This document shows, in pieces, positions 1-5,228 of a DNA stretch of 5,228 nt. The position numbers were made by a program, and so were the translations under genes. The first letter of the stretch is position 1; each line of letters opens with the position of its first letter. The notes below the pieces were generated by a model. The model was not told the DNA's origin. It saw only the letters and a program-made list of their open reading frames with translations, and did no database searches. Source of the stretch: Bacillota bacterium (GTDB lineage Bacteria > Bacillota_A > Clostridia > Peptostreptococcales > Anaerovoracaceae); assembly GCA_017547345.1 (NCBI GenBank), contig JAFYPY010000005.1, forward strand, positions 1 through 5,228, read 5' to 3'.

Positions 1-34
1 ACCATATATAGTGTGAAATAAAAATACTTTTATT

Positions 35-49
35 AAAAAAGTTGCCTAG
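35..49 (-). terminator. 3' stem strand and U6 run ending the structured RNA
   Basis: The 3' strand of the closing stem (CUAGGCAAC, 49-41) runs directly into six U residues (40-35). A GC-containing helix followed at once by a U-run fits intrinsic termination or a processed 3' end, although the stem partner lies about 150 nt upstream instead of in a compact hairpin. The U-run also pairs with A residues at 212-207 if transcription starts early enough. Confidence 0.4.
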
Positions 50-207
50 CTGACCTGGTCTTTGACCCCACACTTGCCTTTACCCGCTTTGCGGAGGACT
101 TACTTCTAAGGTACGCCATGATCACTGCCCGATCTCTTGCGCGACAGCTTACGTGGATCCTTTTGCCCGCACCTGGCTTGGATTTGCAACCACAGACCTA
201 AGCAACT
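36..207 (-). ncRNA. ssrS: Probable 6S RNA (RNA polymerase-binding regulatory RNA)
   Basis: No ORF here resembles a protein, but positions 41-200 are 87/160 G+C (54%), clearly above the AT-rich flanks, and fold well as minus-strand RNA. The ends close in a long stem: 212-198 pairs with 49-35, 15 bp with one G-U. Inside are GUCU/AGAC (197-194 with 61-58) and UUGC/GCAA (189-186 with 77-74), then a large open bubble. Beyond it come AGGUGCG/CGUACCU (174-168 with 115-109), GAUC/GAUC (159-156 with 123-120) and an apical CUGUC/GGCAG stem (147-143 with 129-125). The 3' side of the bubble carries a small CCGC-AAA-GCGG hairpin (94-84). A closing stem, a central bubble with a small 3'-side hairpin and a long terminal arm is the known layout of 6S RNA, which binds the housekeeping RNA polymerase holoenzyme. 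The G-U pairs exist only on this strand. Length (about 170 nt), its own promoter and a 3' U6 run agree. The family call rests on architecture, not on a sequence match; another structured RNA remains possible. Confidence 0.62.
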
Positions 208-210
208 TTT

Positions 211-921
211 TTATTCTACCATCAAATGATTCTTATTTCCAGCAAAAAGTAACGAGATATAATATATTTTTTCGGGTTTTTTCTCCTTTTGGACATTATT
301 CAATGCATATGCACAAGCCTTTGAAGTTGCCCCCGTAGTATAGATGTCATCTAACAACAGAATCTTTTTGCCGGCTGTATATGAGTCCTTTCCAACATCA
401 ATAGAAAAAGCCTCTTTCATATTTAACATTCGTTGTTCTTTAGATAGGGCTCTTTGCGCGTCAGTATTTTTGTTTCTGAGCAGTATGTCCGTTCTGACAG
501 GTATACCCGTTTTTTTACCAAAATACGTGGCAATTTTCTCACTTTGATTAAATCCACGTGTTTTCATTCTTTCCTTGTGAAGTGGTACAGGTATTATCAT
601 ATCAGCCATCAATAACGGAGAACCTTTTTCTTCCATCGCTTGCTTAAAAATAGCATCATACATTATGTCGGCGATATCTCTAGCGATATAAGTTCTTCTA
701 TCGTACTTCAAATTGAATATTAATCTTCTCTCGTAAACTCCATATCCCATTGCCGCCATTGAGTAATCCAATTCATTATCAATTACCATACTCTCAAAAT
801 TCATATGTTTTATGCAATGATCACACAAACCATACTTCCTACTTTTGTTGATATACTTTCCGCAAACAGCACAATATATGTTTTTTGGAAAAAGAATATC
901 CCACAAGTCTTCCCCTTTCAT
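211..921 (-). CDS. comF: ComF family protein (phosphoribosyltransferase-like, ComFC type)
   Basis: A 236-residue protein of normal length for the ComF/ComFC family. The N-terminus holds a zinc-ribbon-like pair of Cys motifs, C17-x2-C20 and C33-x2-C36. The middle has the family signature VPLHKERMKTRGFNQSE (112-128), followed by the TDAQRALSKEQR stretch (153-164). The type I phosphoribosyltransferase PRPP loop is DDIYTTGAT (191-199), preceded by the hydrophobic strand KKILLL. No signal peptide or membrane segment is visible, so it should be cytoplasmic. Family members support uptake and processing of transforming DNA in competent bacteria and occur widely in non-competent ones; the exact reaction is not established. 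The ATG at 921 is preceded by AGGGGG (931-926), 4 nt from the start. It begins 25 nt after the helicase stop, so it is probably the last gene of the operon. No comFA partner is in view. Confidence 0.9.
   Translation of the reverse strand: MKGEDLWDILFPKNIYCAVCGKYINKSRKYGLCDHCIKHMNFESMVIDNELDYSMAAMGYGVYERRLIFNLKYDRRTYIARDIADIMYDAIFKQAMEEKGSPLLMADMIIPVPLHKERMKTRGFNQSEKIATYFGKKTGIPVRTDILLRNKNTDAQRALSKEQRMLNMKEAFSIDVGKDSYTAGKKILLLDDIYTTGATSKACAYALNNVQKEKKPEKIYYISLLFAGNKNHLMVE
213..241 (-). promoter_or_regulatory. Promoter for the structured RNA, inside the end of comF
   Basis: Reading the minus strand, TGGAAA (241-236) lies 17 nt before TAGAAT (218-213), and TGG directly before the hexamer (221-219) makes an extended -10, TGGTAGAAT. 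The -10 is formed by the last codons of comF (Met-Val-Glu-stop). Initiation about 7 nt downstream would fall at 207-206, the first bases of the closing stem of the RNA. The -35 is only a 4/6 match; the agreement between predicted start and stem base is the main support. Confidence 0.5.
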
Positions 922-946
922 AAATCCCCCTATGTGTTATATACAT

Positions 947-2731
947 TTAGATGCTATCGTAAACTTGGCAAATCCTTGCCTTTAATCCCGAATTACGCCT
1001 TGACATTTGTATATTATCTACCATAGCATTCAGGTAATCTTTTTTCCCTACTATGATTACCCTCTCTTGCGCCCTTGTTATTGCGGTATATATTAAATTA
1101 CGCGTTGCCAAAGCAGGCGGAAACCAACTCATTGGAATAATGACAACGGGGAATTCACTTCCCTGACTCTTATGAATAGTAACTGCATATGCAAGTTCTA
1201 TTTCGTCGAGTTGCACATAAGGGTATTCCACCCATCTGTCATCATCGTAAGATACAACTAGCTTCTTCTCTTCAGTATATACTGCTTGAATGGTACCAGT
1301 CTCCCCATTAAATACTCCTTTTCCCACGCTCCCATCTCTTCTCACAAATTCCAATCGATAGTTATTTTTTATCTGCATCACTCTGTCACCACATCTAAAG
1401 ATATTATCCCCAAATTTTATTTCCTGTTTTTGCTCCCCTTCAGGATTGAATATTTTTTGAAGATAAACATTCAGATTGTGACTTCCTAGCAATCCTTTCT
1501 TCATAGGAGTCAGAACCTGTATTTGAGACAAATCAAAGTTTGCTGCCATTTTCGTAATTTTTTCTACTATGTCTTGCTGTTTTTCTGCTTCGACGAGGAC
1601 AAAATCATTAGCAAATTCCGGATATTCACCCTTGTTTATCCTATGGGCATTTGAAATAATATTACTTTCGTTACTTTGTCTAAAGACTTCTGTAAGCTTT
1701 GATGTAAAAATATACCCACTGTTAATGCAGTCGCTAAGCACATTGCCTGCGCCCACTGAAGGAAGTTGGTCGGCATCTCCTACAAATATCATCCTGCAAT
1801 CATCCTTCACAGCCCTACATAAAGCTCCCATAAGCATCAAATCCATCATAGATGTTTCATCTATTATAATTGCATCATAGTCTAATTGATTCTGCTGGTT
1901 TTTACCAAAAACCATTTCTTTCAGTTCCTCATCATAGTAATAATCTAGGAGTCTATGTACAGTTATTGCTGGCTTTCCTGTTGTCTCTGCGATTCGTTTT
2001 GCGGCTCTTCCTGTAGGGCTAGCAACGGCAACCTTCAGATTTCCGGATTCCAGAATATGGATCAGCGTTCTTATTATTGTTGTTTTGCCTGTCCCAGGGC
2101 CTCCAGTTATGATGGATAAACTATGCTGTATAGAATTTTTTATAGCATCCCTTTGATTGCTAGAAAGTATAATGTTTTTTTCAGCCTCTGCTTTTCTAAT
2201 GATGGCATCAATATCGGCAAAAGTAGTTTTCGGCGTATAAGAAACCATCTGTATTAGCTTACTGACAATTTGACACTCTACCTTATAATATCCATAAAAG
2301 TACAACACTTCTACACCGTCTACCACGCTAAGCTGCAAATCCCCACTCAATGCCATATCTTCCATAACATCTTCAATAGCTTCGCTACTAAGGTCTAGAT
2401 GTTCTGCCATTTGCGTGCAAAATTCTCTTGCGGGTACAAAAGTATGTCCGTTACTTATATATGCCGCAAGCCCATGCTTAATGGCCGCCTGTATTCTATA
2501 AAAGCTATTTTTTTCAACGCCAACAGCAGATGCAACTTCATCTACCTTGGCAAATCTCATAGATGGAAATTCTTCCAAAAGCCAATATGGATTATCCTCC
2601 GTCAATGCGATGGCTGCATCCCCCACTAATGCGTATATTTTAATAATGTAATAGTTTGATAAGCCTAATTTGCGTAAAAACAAGGTCACCTCTTGGGTGA
2701 CCTGGCTTATTTTTGTTATGTTATTTTGCAA
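947..2731 (-). CDS. recD2: Short RecD2-like ATP-dependent DNA helicase (SF1B)
   Basis: A 594-residue helicase with the full RecD motif set: Walker A GGPGTGKTT (210-218), Ia ASPTGRAAKR (237-246), TVHRLL (257-262), Walker B IIIDETSMMD (288-297), III VGDADQLPSVGAGNVL (317-332), IV LTEVFRQ (346-352), VLTPMKKG (406-413), V VTIHKSQGSEF (517-527) and VI YTAITRAQERVIIVG (548-562). Such enzymes unwind DNA 5'-3' and act in recombination and repair without RecBC. Residues 15-100 match the helical region ahead of the motor domain (FLRKLGLS, EDNPYWLLEEF, GHTFVP). RecD2 is usually 700-800 residues; the N-terminal 150 or so (OB-fold and first helix-hairpin-helix) are absent, because the preceding gene occupies that DNA. 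The start is TTG at 2731, chosen for its ribosome binding site AGAGGAA (2744-2738) and in-frame homology soon after. It overlaps the upstream stop by 11 nt, suggesting translational coupling. The core is intact, so I expect an active helicase, perhaps with altered DNA entry. Confidence 0.88.
   Translation of the reverse strand: MQNNITKISQVTQEVTLFLRKLGLSNYYIIKIYALVGDAAIALTEDNPYWLLEEFPSMRFAKVDEVASAVGVEKNSFYRIQAAIKHGLAAYISNGHTFVPAREFCTQMAEHLDLSSEAIEDVMEDMALSGDLQLSVVDGVEVLYFYGYYKVECQIVSKLIQMVSYTPKTTFADIDAIIRKAEAEKNIILSSNQRDAIKNSIQHSLSIITGGPGTGKTTIIRTLIHILESGNLKVAVASPTGRAAKRIAETTGKPAITVHRLLDYYYDEELKEMVFGKNQQNQLDYDAIIIDETSMMDLMLMGALCRAVKDDCRMIFVGDADQLPSVGAGNVLSDCINSGYIFTSKLTEVFRQSNESNIISNAHRINKGEYPEFANDFVLVEAEKQQDIVEKITKMAANFDLSQIQVLTPMKKGLLGSHNLNVYLQKIFNPEGEQKQEIKFGDNIFRCGDRVMQIKNNYRLEFVRRDGSVGKGVFNGETGTIQAVYTEEKKLVVSYDDDRWVEYPYVQLDEIELAYAVTIHKSQGSEFPVVIIPMSWFPPALATRNLIYTAITRAQERVIIVGKKDYLNAMVDNIQMSRRNSGLKARICQVYDSI
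2676..2703 (-). terminator. Terminator-like hairpin inside the 5' end of the helicase gene
   Basis: On the minus strand AGGTCACC (2703-2696) and GGTGACCT (2690-2683) form a perfect 8-bp stem with a 5-nt CAAGA loop, followed by TGTTTTT (2682-2676) and preceded by an A-rich stretch. This is the shape of an intrinsic terminator. It lies 18 nt past the CCA-transferase stop codon but within helicase codons 10-19. It could end most operon transcripts after the CCA-transferase homolog, or act as an attenuator relieved by ribosomes translating from the TTG start. The A-rich flank means it could also work in the other direction. Confidence 0.5.
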
Positions 2732-4037
2732 AATGAATTCCTCTAAACCAAGCTAAAATTTTGTGCTTGCTGTATGTTCTTGCTAATTCTAATAAACTGT
2801 CTCTTGTATTTTTTCTTGGGTGCATATGACATTCTTCAACAAGCATCTTTAATAGACCTTCTGCTTTTTCAGGAGTACAAATTCCTGCTTCAACTAAATC
2901 ATTTGCATCAATGAAAAGGTCTTCAACAAAGATTGGTTCTCTATACTTTTTGATATCTTCAAGTAGGTATAGTTTACTCATAATCTTAGTATCAGAGAAG
3001 TATTCGAAAATGATTCTCTGTGCCTTTTCTAAGTTGGCAAGATACTCATATCTCTCCCAGCCTCTTTCATAGATGAACTTCTTAAGAGCAGGTGCTGTCG
3101 CAGTAAAGTAAAGCTTCGCCATATCAGTTACTGCATCTATTAGATGCTGTTTTGTCTTTTCATCATAGTTAAGTCTTTCGATGGCAGGTTTTGATCTTTT
3201 TTTGTCAATACACGCATAGAAAAGACCTAATCTTCTTTCTGTTACAGGCTGTGTTTTATCGATGTTCTGGCTTAATACCATTAAGTCCTGTCTTTCTCTC
3301 TTAGTTAACTTTGTCAAAATATCAGGGCCTAAAATAGTCGCTACAAGTCCTGTGTCAAGAAGCATATTAAGACCTTTGCCCGCTGCATCACCTGTCATTA
3401 GCATCTTAAATTCTTCTCTAACCTTGTTAGGAGAAGCTTTTTCTAGTAATTCATGGTTTTGAACAATGGCATCATAAGCTCCTTTGTGTAAATCAAAGTC
3501 TAGTTCTGCACAAAGTCTAATTGCCTTAATCATTTTGATTGGGTCTTCCTTAAACAGCTTGTCTGCATCACCGACTGTCTTGATTAGCTTCTTTCTTATA
3601 TCTTCTTTGCCATCGAAGGAGTCAGCCAAAGTAGTATGATTCTCTGCGATTGCATTGATAGTAAAATCTCTATTAGCTAAGTCATCTTCAATAGTTTCAG
3701 CACGTGATGAATCAACTAAAAGACCATTGCTGTATTTTGTATCTTTTCTGAAAGATGCCACATCTACGATAACGCCTACTTCTACGATTTCGCCTTCTAC
3801 CTTTGCTTCTTCTATGTATTCAAGACGAATCACTCCAAACTTTTCGCTAAACACTTCAGCTTCTGGGAAAACGGTTTTTAATTCTTCTAATCCCGCGTTA
3901 GTAGTTACGTCCCAACCAAAAGGCTTTCTTCCTAAGATTGAGTCTCTAACACATTCGCCTACTACGTATGCTTCAAAGCCCGCATCTTGCAGTCTTGTCA
4001 TTACTTTTCCTACTTCTTTAGGTAATCTTACTAACAT
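2721..4037 (-). CDS. CCA tRNA nucleotidyltransferase homolog with degenerate active site
   Basis: A 438-residue member of the class II CCA-adding/poly(A) polymerase family, full length and collinear. The N-terminal nucleotidyltransferase head spans about 1-155, and the helical neck and body with motif D spans about 160-240. The C-terminal tail (368-420) resembles the usual dLxxxGxDLxxxG...P..N region. Canonical enzymes add CCA to tRNA 3' ends. Key residues differ here. The GG of the phosphate-binding motif is G27-E28 (VGECVRD). The metal-binding D-x-D is G41-W42-D43. The usual DGRRPD is NGLLVD (104-109). RRDFT is NRDFT (122-126), keeping R123-D124. The templating EDxxR is EDPIK (164-168). The fold is kept but catalysis is doubtful. 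The ATG at 4037 overlaps the previous stop by 7 nt and has AAGGAG (4053-4048) 10 nt upstream. It may be a paralog with an RNA-binding role or a divergent active enzyme, so I give no gene symbol. Confidence 0.82.
   Translation of the reverse strand: MLVRLPKEVGKVMTRLQDAGFEAYVVGECVRDSILGRKPFGWDVTTNAGLEELKTVFPEAEVFSEKFGVIRLEYIEEAKVEGEIVEVGVIVDVASFRKDTKYSNGLLVDSSRAETIEDDLANRDFTINAIAENHTTLADSFDGKEDIRKKLIKTVGDADKLFKEDPIKMIKAIRLCAELDFDLHKGAYDAIVQNHELLEKASPNKVREEFKMLMTGDAAGKGLNMLLDTGLVATILGPDILTKLTKRERQDLMVLSQNIDKTQPVTERRLGLFYACIDKKRSKPAIERLNYDEKTKQHLIDAVTDMAKLYFTATAPALKKFIYERGWERYEYLANLEKAQRIIFEYFSDTKIMSKLYLLEDIKKYREPIFVEDLFIDANDLVEAGICTPEKAEGLLKMLVEECHMHPRKNTRDSLLELARTYSKHKILAWFRGIHFAK
2738..2744 (-). 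promoter_or_regulatory. Ribosome binding site supporting the TTG start of the helicase
   Basis: AGAGGAA lies within the last codons of the upstream gene. Eight bases separate AGAGG from TTG (2731-2729). This is normal Firmicutes spacing and favours the TTG over any later ATG or GTG. It shows that the short helicase is translated in its own right and is not merely a truncated remnant. Confidence 0.7.
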
Positions 4038-5008
4038 TCTTCTATATCTCCTTCAATGGGTTTATAAAGTTTTCTATTTTCTAGGGTCCATACACGATCG
4101 CTGAATTCACCAGGCTTTGTAGCCTCAAGTGCCGCGTACATGTCAAACATTCTTGCATCAAGTACATCTAAATAATGAAGAAGTTCAGCCTCTGGGAATA
4201 ATGGTTTCTTCGGGCTTCCAAACTCCGGTTCATAATGATGTGATAAAATCATATGCTCAAGCATAATAGCCTTTTCTCTAGGGATTCCTAGCTCCAAAGT
4301 CATCTTATCGATGGATTTAATGCCCTGTATAATGTGACCTAGCATTTGGCCTTCAAAGGAATAACCAGTCGCTATTCCGTCTGTACCGGATTCAATCTCA
4401 TTGAGTTTTTCCATATCATGAATAATGACACCTGTAATCACAAGGTCTTTGTTTAGATTTGTATAAACTTGGCAAATCTTTTGTCCAGTCATTACCATAC
4501 GCTTCATGTGGTATAATAACCCGCCAAGCATAGCATGATGATTCTTTTGTGCTGCAGGATAATAGAGAAGTTTATCCTTATTGTCCTCAAGAATCATTGT
4601 AGCAAGCTTCTTTAGGTCTTCATCTTCCATCTCCATAGCAGCGCCAAATATGTAGTCAAACATATCCTCTGGCTCTTCCGGAGCCGCCTTAACAAAGTCG
4701 GTCATTTGAATTTGATCTTGCTCGTTTGCAACCCTTATACGTTGTACCTTAATCTGCAATTGGCCTGCCCATTCTGTTACAACGCCCTTTATCTTCACTA
4801 TTGTTTTATCTTCAATGGCATTAAGTGTAGGGTATTCTGAATCGCTGACATCCCACTTTTTGCCGGTAATATCGCCTGTCTTATCAGATAGCATAACGTC
4901 CAAGTATTGCTTACCATTGGCCCCTGTCTTTATGGCAATTGTCTTGGCCATAAAAAACTCTATTATCTCTTGATCTTTCTCAAGGTCTTTAATATAAATC
5001 TCTTTCAT
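4031..5008 (-). CDS. yhaM: YhaM-like 3'-5' exoribonuclease (OB-fold plus HD domain)
   Basis: A 325-residue protein close in size to Bacillus YhaM (about 314). Residues 1-95 form an OB-fold nucleic-acid-binding domain, recognisable by KTGANGKQYLDVMLSDKTGDITGKKW (27-52, key residues G29, Y35, D42, G45, W52) and IVKIKGVV (70-77). An HD phosphohydrolase domain follows: NHHAMLGGLLYHM (156-168), IIHDMEK (195-201, H197-D198), GH (224-225), LSHHYEPEFGSPKKPLFPEA (255-274) and DVLDARM (281-287). YhaM degrades RNA, and in vitro also single-stranded DNA, from the 3' end using metal ions, in the cytoplasm. The usual HDxGK reads HDMEK, with Glu in place of Gly. I chose the ATG at 5008 over an ATG at 5068: AAAGGGA (5018-5012) lies just upstream, and the -10 of the promoter would fall inside the longer reading frame. 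It is the first gene of the operon. Confidence 0.9.
   Translation of the reverse strand: MKEIYIKDLEKDQEIIEFFMAKTIAIKTGANGKQYLDVMLSDKTGDITGKKWDVSDSEYPTLNAIEDKTIVKIKGVVTEWAGQLQIKVQRIRVANEQDQIQMTDFVKAAPEEPEDMFDYIFGAAMEMEDEDLKKLATMILEDNKDKLLYYPAAQKNHHAMLGGLLYHMKRMVMTGQKICQVYTNLNKDLVITGVIIHDMEKLNEIESGTDGIATGYSFEGQMLGHIIQGIKSIDKMTLELGIPREKAIMLEHMILSHHYEPEFGSPKKPLFPEAELLHYLDVLDARMFDMYAALEATKPGEFSDRVWTLENRKLYKPIEGDIEEC
4048..4053 (-). promoter_or_regulatory. Ribosome binding site of the CCA-transferase homolog
   Basis: AAGGAG within the end of the exoribonuclease gene sits 10 nt before the ATG at 4037. It confirms that start and suggests coupled translation, since the upstream stop TAG (4033-4031) lies just past this ATG. 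Confidence 0.65.
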
Positions 5009-5056
5009 ACTTCCCTTTCTTCGATTTGTGCCCTTATTTGCACAATAATCCCATAT

Positions 5057-5085
5057 ATTATACAACAAAAGTCCTCAAGTAGCAA
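5057..5085 (-). promoter_or_regulatory. Sigma-A type promoter of the yhaM operon
   Basis: On the minus strand TTGCTA (5085-5080) is followed after exactly 17 nt by a perfect TATAAT (5062-5057). Initiation near 5050 would give a leader of about 42 nt before the ATG at 5008. The promoter begins 20 nt after the stop codon of the upstream gene. I see no operator-like repeat or riboswitch in the leader. Confidence 0.75.
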
Positions 5086-5104
5086 GAATTTCAATAGTTT
5101 AGTT

Positions 5105-5228
5105 TCAGCAAAGGAATAAGTCTATTATCCTATCGATATCTTTAGCACTTTTAATATCTTCTTCATAAGTGCAAATAAGATTCTTGTGCTGAACAAACCC
5201 GCATTTACGATATTCTTCTATTTTTTCT
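5105..5228 (-). CDS. Hypothetical protein, C-terminal 40 residues (partial)
   Basis: The minus strand stays open from the window edge for 40 codons and ends in TGA at 5107-5105. The tail is rich in charged residues, begins EKIEEYRKCGFVQHKN and ends IDRIIDLFLC, with a predicted amphipathic helical character in the last 15 residues. I do not recognise the family from this fragment. Its stop lies 20 nt before the yhaM promoter, with no clear terminator between them, so some read-through into the operon is possible. The call as a gene rests on the open frame, normal composition and fitting position. Confidence 0.55.
   Translation of the reverse strand, partial: EKIEEYRKCGFVQHKNLICTYEEDIKSAKDIDRIIDLFLC

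Noticed and set aside
4..10. TATATA as a -10 box for a gene beyond the window edge.
   Set aside because: No -35 hexamer lies at suitable spacing upstream on the minus strand, and the downstream gene is not in view.
17..34. Inverted repeat AATAAAA-GTAT-TTTTATT on the minus strand.
   Set aside because: The 7-bp stem is entirely A-T, so it is too weak to be a convincing terminator and is expected in AT-rich spacer.
36..207. The structured RNA as SRP RNA or tmRNA.
   Set aside because: The conserved GGAAGGAAGCAGC-type SRP apical motif is absent, and there is no tRNA-like end or tag reading frame as in tmRNA.
153..338. Small plus-strand open frame of 61 codons.
   Set aside because: It crosses the structured RNA and the antisense of comF, and has no ribosome binding site or protein-like pattern.
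3655..4104. A 149-codon open frame on the plus strand.
   Set aside because: It runs antisense across the well-supported CCA-transferase homolog, is Ser/Thr-rich in the way typical of shadow frames, and shows no recognisable family.
5009..5068. Longer yhaM reading frame starting at the ATG at 5068.
   Set aside because: The TATAAT box lies inside this extension, it has no ribosome binding site, and the extra residues do not resemble a YhaM N-terminus. The ATG at 5008 has AAAGGGA just upstream.

Overview
This window looks like chromosomal DNA from a low-GC Gram-positive bacterium, most likely a member of the Clostridia. The coding DNA is AT-rich, ribosome binding sites are strong and purine-rich, and one start codon is TTG. 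The gene content (YhaM-type exoribonuclease, class II CCA-transferase homolog, RecD2-type helicase, ComF) also fits Firmicutes. I cannot name the genus. There are no insertion sequences, CRISPR arrays or phage genes.

Everything that can be supported lies on the minus strand, so the window reads from high to low coordinates. It opens with the last 40 codons of an unrecognised gene (5228-5105). A good sigma-A type promoter follows (5085-5057) and should drive a compact operon. The operon order is a YhaM-like HD/OB-fold exoribonuclease (5008-4031), a CCA-adding-enzyme homolog overlapping it by 7 nt (4037-2721), a short RecD2-like helicase overlapping that by 11 nt (2731-947), and comF 25 nt further on (921-211). 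The last 210 bases hold no protein gene. They contain a GC-richer, highly structured RNA (about 207-36) with its own promoter in the final codons of comF. I read this as a probable 6S RNA, the regulator that imitates an open promoter to bind RNA polymerase.

The first two genes both concern RNA 3' ends: one trims them, and the other belongs to the family that adds nucleotides to them. The last two concern DNA handling (helicase) and a phosphoribosyltransferase-like protein linked to DNA uptake and repair.

Three things stand out. The CCA-adding homolog has lost several active-site residues, including one of the two metal-binding aspartates. The RecD2-like protein lacks the usual N-terminal 150 or so residues yet has its own ribosome binding site and a full helicase core. 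A terminator-like hairpin with a T-tract sits inside its first 20 codons, just after the CCA-transferase stop, and may attenuate transcription of recD and comF.
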